In this document: in pieces, positions 1 to 7,987 of the stretch
Position numbering within the stretch: the stretch's first letter is position 1
How the letters are laid out: each line of letters starts with the position of its first letter
NCBI RefSeq assembly: GCF_018129985.1
Contig: NZ_JAFCKT010000016.1
Span: forward strand, 23,719-87,718
Origin: Bradyrhizobium sp. SZCCT0148
Lineage (GTDB): Bacteria > Pseudomonadota > Alphaproteobacteria > Rhizobiales > Xanthobacteraceae
DNA length: 64,000 nt
Reading direction: 5' to 3'
Notes under the pieces: generated by a model
The model's database searches: none
The model's input: the letters and a program-made list of their open reading frames with translations, nothing else
Told to the model about the DNA's origin: nothing
Program-made: the position numbers and the translations under genes

Positions 1-613
1 CCATGGAGTTCTTCAGCGCCATGCCGCCGAACGCCAGCACGATGTCGGTGTGACCGGCGATCTGCTCCCATGTGACGTTGCGCTTGGTGATGTCCTCATA
101 GCCCGCGAGGATCTGCGGCAGCAGCACCGACGACGCGCCCGAGGAATAGGAATTGACCGAGCGCACATAGCCGCCCATCGCGATGTTGAGGAAGCGATGC
201 ACCTGGCTCTGGGCGTGATGGAAGCGGCCGGCGCTCGACCAGCCGTAGGACCCGCCGAACACGGCACCGGGCCCACGGGTGTCGCGGATGCGCGACAGTT
301 CGTCGCCGAGGAGGTCGAGGGCCTTCTCCCAGCTCACCGAGACGAATTCGTCGCGGCCACGGCGATCGTCGGGCCCTGGCCCGCGCTCGAGCCAGCCGCG
401 GCGAATCGCCGGCTGGGCAATGCGCGCCTGGTGGCGGAGCGCGCCGGGGAAATTGTCGATGATGCCGTTCGGATCGGGATCGCCCGCATAGGCCCTGACC
501 TCCAGCCCGGCCGCGCCCTGACGGGCGGAAAACACGCCCCAGTGCGAAGTGTGCGGCTTGAAGCCGTCCGAGAGGTCGAGACCGGGATCGGGGAAACCAA
601 TCGTATCGTCCAT
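1..613 (-). CDS. Molybdopterin-dependent oxidoreductase, BisC/DMSO-reductase-like (5' part only)
   Basis: N-terminal 204 residues of a bis-MGD molybdoenzyme; the rest lies beyond the left edge. The translation shows the signature YGWSSAGRFHHAQ followed by a VNSYSSGA segment, which is where DMSO/TMAO/biotin-sulfoxide reductases carry their Mo-ligating serine. No twin-arginine signal peptide is visible, so the enzyme is probably cytoplasmic, as BisC is. The start is the second of two consecutive ATG codons; the one three bases upstream is equally possible. The family reduces S- or N-oxides. The substrate here is unknown. Known from the family: the Mo-Ser class. Inferred: oxide reduction. Confidence 0.85.
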   Translation of the reverse strand, partial: MDDTIGFPDPGLDLSDGFKPHTSHWGVFSARQGAAGLEVRAYAGDPDPNGIIDNFPGALRHQARIAQPAIRRGWLERGPGPDDRRGRDEFVSVSWEKALDLLGDELSRIRDTRGPGAVFGGSYGWSSAGRFHHAQSQVHRFLNIAMGGYVRSVNSYSSGASSVLLPQILAGYEDITKRNVTWEQIAGHTDIVLAFGGMALKNSM

Positions 614-786
614 CATCTGATCCTTGTTCCGGCGTCGGCCTTCAATCGGAATGGTAATATACCGATCCAATCCGGAATTCGTCGAGATCAGCGAAACGCT
701 GGGCTGCCCCGCGGCGAGGCCGGAGGCCGCTGCAGGGGTGTTCGCCCAAGGCCGATGGGACGCCTGCCCGGCAGGAACTGAAGGCA

Positions 787-912
787 TCATCCGTTTGATT
801 GATATAGCAGGAGCAGGACGCTGATCAGCGTCGCTGTCGCGAGCCCAGCGATCGTCATCGCCTTCGCGGTGTTCCTGATCACGTTCTGAATGCGCGCCGG
901 ATCGTGGAGCAC
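787..912 (-). CDS. Possible small single-TM protein
   Basis: A 41-codon reading frame with a GTG start encodes a basic N-terminus and a clear hydrophobic stretch (AGLATATLISVLLLLY) before a short polar tail. This is the look of a small inner-membrane protein. An internal ATG at 858 would leave only 23 residues. Ribosome-binding evidence is weak and I recognise no family. It could be non-coding. Confidence 0.3.
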   Translation of the reverse strand: MLHDPARIQNVIRNTAKAMTIAGLATATLISVLLLLYQSNG

Positions 913-933
913 AGAACCTGCCGATGTTCGGCA

Positions 934-1107
934 TCACTCACTCGCGCAGCAATCCACCAACAGTTGCCAGATCCGCTGCGGCTCGCCTTTCGTGCGATCC
1001 TCCGGCGCCTTCTCGGCATTGGACCGGCCATATCCGGCGATAGCGCGCGCCTCACGCGGCATGATCCACCGTTGCGAGATCGGGTCGTACCATTTTCCGA
1101 TGTTCAT
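934..1107 (-). CDS. Small hypothetical protein
   Basis: A 57-codon frame starting MNIGKWYDPISQRW. It is polar, with several tryptophans, and does not resemble an antisense shadow because no gene overlaps it on the other strand. A TTG start at 1185 would lengthen it to 83 residues, but no good Shine-Dalgarno site supports that. It lies between a hydrophobic mini-ORF and another short minus-strand gene. Function unknown. Confidence 0.4.
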   Translation of the reverse strand: MNIGKWYDPISQRWIMPREARAIAGYGRSNAEKAPEDRTKGEPQRIWQLLVDCCASE

Positions 1108-1218
1108 CTGGATTTTCCGACGATCGAGCGTTGCGCCTCCGCGGCCCGATACGAACCATTCGGCGGCGCGACGCCCGATTATCAATCGGCGCGACGTATG
1201 ATCGTTCCACCCACGGCA

Positions 1219-1413
1219 TTAGCCCGGCTGGGCCGGATGAAGCGTGCGCGGGTGCCGCTCGTGCAGCAGGCGGGCGAGCTCTTCGCGCTCGGTGGCGCGG
1301 CCCTTCATGGCGGTCTCGAACAGCGCTTCCTGGATATCGCGGGGCATATCGCCCCACACGTCCATCGCCGCGCGCCCGAGCAGCCCCGCAAGATGATCAA
1401 TTCCGTCGCTCAT
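1219..1413 (-). CDS. Small conserved-looking hypothetical protein (64 aa)
   Basis: Acidic, helical protein beginning MSDGIDHLAGLLGRAAMD, with alternating hydrophobic and charged residues and no membrane segment or metal motif. The composition is that of a genuine small cytoplasmic protein. It is divergent from the ferritin-like gene starting at 1498, so the 84-base gap probably holds both promoters. Function is not known to me. Confidence 0.6.
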   Translation of the reverse strand: MSDGIDHLAGLLGRAAMDVWGDMPRDIQEALFETAMKGRATEREELARLLHERHPRTLHPAQPG

Positions 1414-1497
1414 TCGGCTCTCCTCGTGTCACCACGGAATGGAACAGCTGCCGCCGCAGAGCGTTCCAGTGTCATCATTGCCAAAGGAGTGTCATTT

Positions 1498-2013
1498 ATG
1501 GGTTTCTTCACCAAGGACATCAAAACAATGGAAGACCTGCTGCTGCACGGGCTGCAGGATATCTACTACGCGGAGCAGCAGATCCTGAAGGCGCTGCCGA
1601 AGATGATCGACAAGGCGACCAACAGGGACCTTGTCACCGGGCTGAAAGCCCATCTGGACGAAACCAACAAGCAGGTGGAGCGGCTCGGCAAGGTGTTTGC
1701 GAAGCTCGGCAAGGAGCCTAGCGGCACGCAATGTCCTGCGATCGACGGCATCATCAAGGAAGCCGACGAGACCGCCGGAGAGATCGAGGACAAGGCCGTG
1801 CTCGACGCCGCGATCGTCGCCAACGCGCAGGCGGTGGAGCACTACGAGATGTGCCGCTACGGCACGCTGATCGCCTGGGCGGAAGAACTCGGCCACGACG
1901 ACATCGTGCGCTTTCTCACGACCAATCTGAACGAAGAGAAAGCCGCCAACACCAAGCTGAACACGGTGGCGCTTCGCAAGGGCGTCAACGCCAAGGCGTC
2001 AACCGCCGCCTGA
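1498..2013 (+). CDS. Ferritin-like YciE/YciF family protein (DUF892)
   Basis: A 171-residue protein with the DUF892 pattern: an N-terminal segment MEDLLLHGLQDIYYAEQQI, then helices carrying Glu/His residues in ferritin-like arrangement (HLDETNKQVERL, VEHYEMCRYGT). Family members form diiron four-helix bundles and are linked to stress responses. The start was placed at 1498 because AAAGGAG lies 9-15 bases upstream and homology begins at once; the open frame extends upstream to 904 but is not protein-like. Its specific role is unproven. Confidence 0.88.
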   Translation: MGFFTKDIKTMEDLLLHGLQDIYYAEQQILKALPKMIDKATNRDLVTGLKAHLDETNKQVERLGKVFAKLGKEPSGTQCPAIDGIIKEADETAGEIEDKAVLDAAIVANAQAVEHYEMCRYGTLIAWAEELGHDDIVRFLTTNLNEEKAANTKLNTVALRKGVNAKASTAA

Positions 2014-2696
2014 TCGAGATGTACTGGAGGCAATCCGGGACTCTCCGCGGAGACGTTCTGGATTGCTTCGTCGCCAACGTATTGCGTAGGGTGGGCAAAG
2101 GCGCGTAGCGCCGTGCCCACCATCTCCCTCCATGAGCAACATAGGCGTGAGCACGCTTCCGCCGTCGCTCTTCGAGCTATGGCGGACAAGCCGCTTTACC
2201 CCCCTGCTAGACCGAGCTTGCGGCTACGAGCCGTACGAAACCTGACAGCGCCGTCGTCCGCACGTGGCCTCGGGCTCACAGAGACTACCCGCCCTGCCCG
2301 CGCCTCTCGTGACGCTGCCGCGTCCACCGCAAGCCCGGCTCGCGAACATGACGACTTCACGCCGCCCCTCTTGGGTGAGCCGGGATGAGTGACACATACG
2401 CCGAAACCGAATTTCGATAAAGTGGAATATTTTGGCGCACCTTGATCCGCTGAGCGCGACACAGGCAATGCTCCTGCGGGACCCACGGTGCTTCTTCGCA
2501 CCGAGCAGCCTCTTGCATCCGCGCTGCTGCACCGCGGAACCATTTGCGCCGCACCATTCAAAAATGAGACTGCCCGTCAAACCAAAGGAGGCGCCAGCGC
2601 ATGCACCGCATCCGGTTTCGGTTAGCTTTCCCGTCAAAGTCGCGGGCCCTTCGGGAGCCACGCGGCGACAAAAGACGACACACAGGGAGGAGCACA
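2014..2696. other. 683-base stretch without a convincing gene
   Basis: Between the ferritin-like gene and the ABC substrate-binding gene. It holds one palindromic repeat (2090-2121). Open frames on both strands are rich in Arg, Ala and Cys and show no recognisable motif or good start, so I treat them as chance. The last 100 bases presumably carry the promoter of the importer locus, but I cannot point to clear -35/-10 boxes. Confidence 0.5.
2090..2121. repeat. Palindromic intergenic repeat
   Basis: Perfect 8-base arms GGTGGGCA and TGCCCACC enclose a second inverted pair, GGCGC/GCGCC. The resulting hairpin resembles the short dispersed palindromes common between Bradyrhizobium genes. It could also act as a terminator for the ferritin-like gene, although no T-tract follows. 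Confidence 0.65.
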
Positions 2697-3947
2697 ATGT
2701 CGAAATGCAGTGTGGGACTGCTCGCGCTGAGCAGCTTGTTTCTTTCAACCGCGGCCTTCGCCCAGGAGAAAATCAAGGTGGGCGTGACCGCAACCCTCGA
2801 AGGCACCTACACGGTGCTCGGTGAGGACGGCATGCGCGGCCACCAGACGGCCCTCAACGTCCTGGGCAAGAAGGTCGGCGACAAGGAGCTCGAATTCATC
2901 GTCGCCTCGACCGACGCGACGCCGGACAGCGCGGTGCGCGCCGTGCGCAAGCTGATCGAGCAGGACAAGGTGCAGATCCTGCTCTCGCCGCTCTCCGGCG
3001 ACGAGGGCATCGCGGTGAAGAACTTCGCAAAAACCCATCCCGAGCTGACCTTCATCAACGCGGCCTCCGGCGCGCAGGAAACGACCTATGTCGATCCTGC
3101 CCCGAACTTCTTCCGCTACAACATGGACGGCGCGCAGTGGCAGGTCGGCCTCGGCAAATACGCCTTTGAGGAAAAGAAGTATCGCAAGATCGCGACCGTC
3201 GGCGAAGACTATTCCTTCATCTACACCCAGGTGTTCGGCCTCGTGCTCGAGTTCTGCGGTGCCGGCGGACAGGTCACCAACCGGCAATGGGTGCCGCTCG
3301 GCACCAAGGACTTCGCCTCGGTCATCGCAGCACTGCCCGACGACGTCGATGCGATCTATCTCGGGCTCGGCGGCGCCGACGCCGTCAACTTCCTCAATCA
3401 GTATCAACAGGCCGGCGGCAAGGCGCATCTGATGGGCGGCTCCATCATGATCGACCAGACCATCCTGTCGTCGAAAGGCAATGCCAAGAACGCCCTTGTC
3501 GGCACCATCGCGGCGAGCGGCCAGGCGGACACCTGGGAGGATCCGGGCTGGCAGAAATTCGTGAAGGCCTATCAGGACGCCTTCCCGCCGAACAAGCGAT
3601 TCCCGAGTCCGTCGCTGCTCGCCACCAATTATTACGGCTCGACCATGGCGTTGATCCTGGCGCTGCGTGCGGTCAATGGCGATCTCTCCAACAACCAGGC
3701 CAAGTACAAGGAAGCGCTCGCCAAGATCGAGATCGATGCGCCAAACGGCAAGATCAAGCTCGATGCCAACCGCCAGGCGATCGGCACCAACTTCGTCACC
3801 GAAGTCGTCGACGACGGCAAGGGCGCGCTGTTCAGCAAGGTCGTGAAGGTGATCCCGAACGTCAACCAGACGCTCGGCTACGACCCGGCGGTCTTCTCCA
3901 AGATCGGGTTGCCGAGCCGCACCGTTCCGGAATGTAAGAAGTACTGA
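2697..3947 (+). CDS. ABC transporter substrate-binding protein, branched-chain amino acid (LivK-like) family
   Basis: Periplasmic binding protein of 416 residues. A signal peptide (about residues 1-22, ending STAAFAQ) is followed by the type I fold beginning EKIKVGVTATLEG, typical of Leu/Ile/Val and amide or aromatic-acid binding proteins. A strong GGGAGG lies 6 bases before the ATG; the frame is open upstream to 2601, but that part lacks a signal peptide. It supplies ligand to the permeases and ATPases at 5124-10184. The downstream enzymes make a non-amino-acid ligand likely. This is inference; the family binds many small organic compounds. Confidence 0.9.
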   Translation: MSKCSVGLLALSSLFLSTAAFAQEKIKVGVTATLEGTYTVLGEDGMRGHQTALNVLGKKVGDKELEFIVASTDATPDSAVRAVRKLIEQDKVQILLSPLSGDEGIAVKNFAKTHPELTFINAASGAQETTYVDPAPNFFRYNMDGAQWQVGLGKYAFEEKKYRKIATVGEDYSFIYTQVFGLVLEFCGAGGQVTNRQWVPLGTKDFASVIAALPDDVDAIYLGLGGADAVNFLNQYQQAGGKAHLMGGSIMIDQTILSSKGNAKNALVGTIAASGQADTWEDPGWQKFVKAYQDAFPPNKRFPSPSLLATNYYGSTMALILALRAVNGDLSNNQAKYKEALAKIEIDAPNGKIKLDANRQAIGTNFVTEVVDDGKGALFSKVVKVIPNVNQTLGYDPAVFSKIGLPSRTVPECKKY

Positions 3948-3975
3948 CGCATCACTCCTGCGATGCACAACCGGG

Positions 3976-4000
3976 GAGCGACTCGCTGACGCGGTCGCTC
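3976..4000 (+). terminator. Stem-loop after the binding-protein gene
   Basis: Arms GAGCGAC and GTCGCTC with an 11-base loop, 29 bases after the stop codon. Such a hairpin could stabilise or end the abundant binding-protein transcript while part of it reads through to the regulator and permeases. No T-run follows, so termination is uncertain. Confidence 0.35.
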
Positions 4001-4071
4001 TCCGCTCTTGCAATCTCGCCGGCGTTGTTGAACGCTGAGCGAAAAGACAAGAACATTCGGGAGGGGAAGGC

Positions 4072-4899
4072 ATGAGCCGTGCGCTCGCCGTCTTCCATGG
4101 CCGGTTTGGCCGGGCGACGGTTTATCAGTTGAACCGCCCTTTCAACATTCACGCCCATCGTGAAGGTCATCTGATCTTCCATGTCGGCGGCATGCCCGCA
4201 TGCATCGACGTCTCCGACGGACACCACGATCTCGACGAGACGTCCGTGGTCGCGGTCAATCCGTGGGAGCCGCACAATTTCCTGCCGACCGACCTCGACG
4301 GCGGCGCAATCTTCTTCGTGCTCTATGTCAACGCAGAATGGTTTGCACCCGATCCATCCGGCACCCACCGGATGCGTTTCGGGCGCACCCAGATCCGGCG
4401 CACGCCGGCGCTCGACAAGCATATCAGGCGGACCGCCGCGCTCGTGTGCGGCGCACCATCGCTGTCCAGCCTGGATTCCGAGCTTCGGCGGCTGATCGAC
4501 GTCTGCTACGACGAAAGCTGGCAGCAGGCCGAGATCGCGCGCGATCCTCGCGCAAACGGCTCCGTCACCGATTTTCGCGTGCGCAAGTGCATCAAGATGA
4601 TGTCGGAAAGCCCAGGCGCCGAGATCGAGCTCGACGCGATCGCGCGGGAATCCGGCCTGTCGCGGCCACATTTCTACCGGCTGTTTCGCGTCCAGACCGG
4701 CGTGACGCCGAACCTCTATCTCAACACGCTGATCATGGAACAGGCGCTGGAAGCGCTGGTAGCGAGCGAGGCGCCGATCGCCGATATCGGCTTCGATCTC
4801 GGCTTTTCCTCGCAGAGCGGCTTCACCCGCTTCTTCGCTGCCAATGTCGGGATGGCGCCGACCGATTATCGTCGCGCAGCCAAGATTTTGCGCGCCTGA
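4072..4899 (+). CDS. AraC-family transcriptional regulator
   Basis: A 275-residue regulator. The N-terminal part (about 10-100) looks like a cupin-type sensor with several histidines (NIHAHREGH, VVAVNPWEPHNF). The C-terminal part (about 165-265) is a double helix-turn-helix with ARESGLSRPHFYRLF and the family motif IADIGFDLGFSSQSGFTRFF. It sits between the binding-protein gene and the permease genes, on the same strand. It is therefore the likely ligand-responsive activator of the whole importer and catabolic locus. The effector is presumably the transported compound or a metabolite. Operator sites were not identified. Confidence 0.88.
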   Translation: MSRALAVFHGRFGRATVYQLNRPFNIHAHREGHLIFHVGGMPACIDVSDGHHDLDETSVVAVNPWEPHNFLPTDLDGGAIFFVLYVNAEWFAPDPSGTHRMRFGRTQIRRTPALDKHIRRTAALVCGAPSLSSLDSELRRLIDVCYDESWQQAEIARDPRANGSVTDFRVRKCIKMMSESPGAEIELDAIARESGLSRPHFYRLFRVQTGVTPNLYLNTLIMEQALEALVASEAPIADIGFDLGFSSQSGFTRFFAANVGMAPTDYRRAAKILRA

Positions 4900-5053
4900 G
4901 CGGGCCACGAAAAGATACTCACGATCAAACGTCGCCCTCGCAGCCCCGTTAGGATGCGGGCAACGCGATCCCGAAAGAGAGGGTCGCGACCGAAGGGAGC
5001 GCGCGTTCATGGTGAGGCTAGCGGCGGTGACGGTCTGCCTGCCCCCTCTGCCC

Positions 5054-5107
5054 GCCTGCGGGGAGAGGGTTGGGGTAAGGCCTTCGGCGCGACCTTTCCC
5101 CGCAGGC
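5054..5107. repeat. Rhizobial palindromic repeat just before the permease gene
   Basis: Perfect 11-base arms GCCTGCGGGGA and TCCCCGCAGGC separated by about 32 bases, embedded in purine-rich GGGAGAGGG sequence typical of dispersed rhizobial intergenic repeats. It ends 16 bases before the ATG at 5124, so the GGGGCGAGGTGAAG at its edge may supply the ribosome-binding site. The repeat may affect coupling between regulator and permease expression. Confidence 0.65.
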
Positions 5108-5123
5108 GGGGCGAGGTGAAGCC

Positions 5124-6134
5124 ATGAGCCGCTTTGTCGAACGCCATCCGGCCTGGGCGCTGATCTCGATCATCGCCATTGCTGTGGTGCTGTGGCTGGT
5201 CTTCGCGATCTGGCCGCCGGGCCTCGAAGAAGCCATCGGCCGCAAGCGCGTCTTCCTCAACGCGGTCTTCAACGGCATCACGCTCGGAGGCCTCTACTTT
5301 CTCGTTGCCAGCGGTTTCACGCTGATCTTCGGCCTGATGCGCAACGTCAACCTCGCGCACGGCTCGCTCTATCTGTTCGGCGGCTATGTCGGCTACGCCG
5401 TCAGCACGGCGACCGGCTCCTGGATCCTCAGCTTCATCGTCGCGTTCATCCTCACCGCCCTGGTCGGCGTCCTGCTGCAGCTGATCGTATTCCGCAGGAT
5501 GGAGGGACAGGATCTCAGGCAGACCATGGTGACGATCGGCCTGTCGATCGTGTTCGCCGATCTCATGCTGTGGGCCTGCGGCGGCGACTTCTACCAGATC
5601 CAGACGCCGAACTGGCTGATCGGGCCGGTGGACCTGCCGCTGGTCACGGCGATCAAGTCCTCGGGCGAACCGGTGTATCTCCGATATCCCATGGTCCGGC
5701 TGGTGATCTTCGCCGCTTCCGTGGTCATCGGCGTTGCGATGTGGCTTGCTCTCAACCGCACCCGGATCGGCATGATCGTCCGCGCCGGCGTCGACGATCG
5801 CGATATCCTCGCGGCGACCGGGGTGCGCATCCAGCTTGTTTTCGTCGCCGTGTTCGCCTTCGGCGCGGGGCTTGCCGGCGTCGCCGGCGTGGTCGGCGGC
5901 ACCTTCCAGTCCCTGTCGCCGGGCGAGGACATCCGCTTCCTGCTCGCCTCGCTCGTCGTCGTGATCGTGGGCGGCATGGGCTCGATTCCCGGTGCGGCGC
6001 TCGGCGCGCTGATCATCGGCCTCGCCGAGCAGCTCGGCTCGGTCTACATCCCGACCTATGCCATCGTCGTGACCTTCCTGATCATGGTGCTGGTGCTGGC
6101 GATCCGGCCGCAAGGCCTATTGGCGAGGCGCTGA
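5124..6134 (+). CDS. Branched-chain-type ABC permease (LivH-like)
   Basis: A 336-residue integral membrane protein with about eight hydrophobic segments. It has LivH landmarks: NAVFNGITLGGLYFLVASG near residue 50 and the C-terminal GGMGSIPGAALGALIIGL, the EAA-like contact loop for the ATPase. It pairs with the LivM-like permease starting one base after its stop. Inner-membrane location follows from the family. The substrate is undetermined. Confidence 0.92.
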   Translation: MSRFVERHPAWALISIIAIAVVLWLVFAIWPPGLEEAIGRKRVFLNAVFNGITLGGLYFLVASGFTLIFGLMRNVNLAHGSLYLFGGYVGYAVSTATGSWILSFIVAFILTALVGVLLQLIVFRRMEGQDLRQTMVTIGLSIVFADLMLWACGGDFYQIQTPNWLIGPVDLPLVTAIKSSGEPVYLRYPMVRLVIFAASVVIGVAMWLALNRTRIGMIVRAGVDDRDILAATGVRIQLVFVAVFAFGAGLAGVAGVVGGTFQSLSPGEDIRFLLASLVVVIVGGMGSIPGAALGALIIGLAEQLGSVYIPTYAIVVTFLIMVLVLAIRPQGLLARR

Positions 6135-6135
6135 G

Positions 6136-7212
6136 ATGTCGCTCGCCCACGATAGCCGCATCGCCGTACGGCACGCCGCATTGGCGCAGCGCCCGGCGCG
6201 CGTCTGGCCTGAGATCAACCATCCCGCGGCCTGGATCGTCGCGGCCATTCTCGTGATCATGCCGCTGATCGCCAACGGCTTCTTCCTGATCGAGATCTTC
6301 GCGTCCACCTTGATCCTCGGCACCATGGCGCTGAGCCTGATGGTCCTCGCAGGCTACGGCGGCATGGTCAGCCTGATGCAGCTCACCATCGCGGGCTTCT
6401 CGGCCTACATGGTCGCCGTGTTCGGCATCAGCGGCAACGCCAATATCAGCCTGGGCTGGCCATGGTGGCTTGCGGTTCCGATGGCGCTGGCGCTGGCGAC
6501 CGCCTTCGGCACGCTCGGCGGAGCGCTCGCGGTGCGCACCGAAGGCATCTACACCATCATGATCACGCTCGCGATCGGAGCCGCCTTCTACTATTTCACC
6601 AACCAGAACTGGGCGATCTTCAACGGCCATACCGGCATCAACACCGTGGCCACGCCGCACTTCTGGGGCGTCAACTGGCGCGCCGACATTCCCTTCTATT
6701 ACATCGTGCTTGCGGTCGCAGCGCTCTGCTATTTCGCGGTCGAATATCTCTCGCGCGCCCCGTTCGGGCTCGCGCTGCAGGGCGTGCGCGACAATCCCAG
6801 GCGCATGGCGGCTCTGGGCTTCAACGTCAACGCGCACCGCGTCGCGGCCTATGCCTTCGCCTCGTTCATCGCGGCGCTCGCCGGCGTCCTCCAGGTCTGG
6901 AACTACCGCCAGATCTCGCCGGGCTCCGTCAGCGTCGGCGCCTGCATCGACGTGCTGATCATCGCCGTCGTGGGCGGCATCACGCGCCCGATCGGCCCTT
7001 TCATCGGCGCGCTGATCTTCGTGCTGCTACGCACCTTCGCGCTCGATTTCCTGGTCAGGATCGGTCTCGACGGCAACCGGTTCCGGCTGCTGATCGGACT
7101 CGGCTTCCTCGCCATCGTGTTCTGGTCCTCGGACGGCGTCATCGGGCTGTGGCAGCGCTGGCGCCAGAGCCGCGGCGCCGACCGTTCCGGTGGAGGGCGT
7201 CGCCATGGATAG
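6136..7212 (+). CDS. Branched-chain-type ABC permease (LivM-like)
   Basis: A 358-residue membrane protein, second half of the permease pair. Several TM segments follow a cytoplasmic N-terminus; the LivM region LAGYGGMVSLMQLTIAGFSA lies near residue 75, and the coupling segment VVGGITRPIGPFIGALIF near 275. Its stop overlaps the start of the downstream ATPase by eight bases, which indicates translational coupling within the importer operon. Confidence 0.92.
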   Translation: MSLAHDSRIAVRHAALAQRPARVWPEINHPAAWIVAAILVIMPLIANGFFLIEIFASTLILGTMALSLMVLAGYGGMVSLMQLTIAGFSAYMVAVFGISGNANISLGWPWWLAVPMALALATAFGTLGGALAVRTEGIYTIMITLAIGAAFYYFTNQNWAIFNGHTGINTVATPHFWGVNWRADIPFYYIVLAVAALCYFAVEYLSRAPFGLALQGVRDNPRRMAALGFNVNAHRVAAYAFASFIAALAGVLQVWNYRQISPGSVSVGACIDVLIIAVVGGITRPIGPFIGALIFVLLRTFALDFLVRIGLDGNRFRLLIGLGFLAIVFWSSDGVIGLWQRWRQSRGADRSGGGRRHG

Positions 7213-7987
7213 CGTCGCCCACCGCCTCTCGGCCGTCGGCGCCGGCGCCGCGCTGGAGCTGCGCGGCGTGACGCGGTTGTTCGGCGCGCTCGCCGCGCTC
7301 ACCGACGTCACCCTCACGGTGCGTCCCGGCGAACGCCGCGCGGTGCTCGGCTCGAACGGCGCCGGCAAGACCACGCTGTTCAATTGCATCACCGGCGACT
7401 TCCCGCCCTCCTCCGGCACGATCCGCTTCTTCGGAGAGGACGTCACGCATTTCCCGCCCTATGAACGCATCCGCCGCGGGCTGCGCCGGACCTACCAGAT
7501 CTCCGCGCTGTTTCCCGGCCTGACCGTGCAGGACAATGTCTATCTCGCCTGCCGCGGCGTCTCGCGCGGCCGCTTCTCGTTCTTGCGTCCGGGACAGAAC
7601 GATGCCCTGATGCACGCGGCGGACAATCTCGTCCAGGCCGTGCATCTGTCCGCCGTGAAGGATCAGCGCGTCGCCGAACTCGCCCACGGCCAGCAGCGCC
7701 AGCTCGAGATCGCGCTCGCGCTCGCCGGCGCGCCCCGCTTCGTGCTGTTCGACGAGCCGGCCGCGGGCCTGTCGCCGACCGAGCGTGCCGAGCTGATCGA
7801 GATCCTGACCTCGCTGCCGCCCCATATCGGCTACATCATCATCGAGCACGACATGGACGTGGCGCTGCGCGTCGTCGAGAGCGTCACGATGATGCACAAC
7901 GGCCGCATCTTCAAGGAGGGCCTGCCGGAAGAGATCCAGTCCGACCCCGAGGTGCAGGAGCTTTATCTCGGAGGCGGCCATGAATGA
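7205..7987 (+). CDS. Branched-chain-type ABC ATPase (LivG-like)
   Basis: A 260-residue ATPase with Walker A GSNGAGKTT, a signature-like AHGQQRQLEIALAL, Walker B FVLFDEPAAGLSP and the H-loop IIIEHDMDV. I chose the ATG at 7205, preceded by GGAGGG; a GTG at 7190 in the same frame is possible. It overlaps the LivM stop by eight bases and the next ATPase start by eight bases. It energises import together with the LivF part of the next gene. Confidence 0.92.
   Translation: MDSVAHRLSAVGAGAALELRGVTRLFGALAALTDVTLTVRPGERRAVLGSNGAGKTTLFNCITGDFPPSSGTIRFFGEDVTHFPPYERIRRGLRRTYQISALFPGLTVQDNVYLACRGVSRGRFSFLRPGQNDALMHAADNLVQAVHLSAVKDQRVAELAHGQQRQLEIALALAGAPRFVLFDEPAAGLSPTERAELIEILTSLPPHIGYIIIEHDMDVALRVVESVTMMHNGRIFKEGLPEEIQSDPEVQELYLGGGHE

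Noticed and set aside
904..1497. N-terminal extension of the ferritin-like protein to 904
   Set aside because: The extra 198 residues have no family match. They would run antisense through the small protein at 1219-1413, and a good AAAGGAG site supports the start at 1498.
2224..2748. Minus-strand 174-codon frame before the importer
   Set aside because: Cys/Ser/Arg-rich, no known motif, no ribosome-binding site, and it overlaps the start of the binding-protein gene.
2745..4073. 442-codon minus-strand frame across the binding-protein gene
   Set aside because: Antisense of the LivK-like coding sequence, with no start signal and no recognisable domain.
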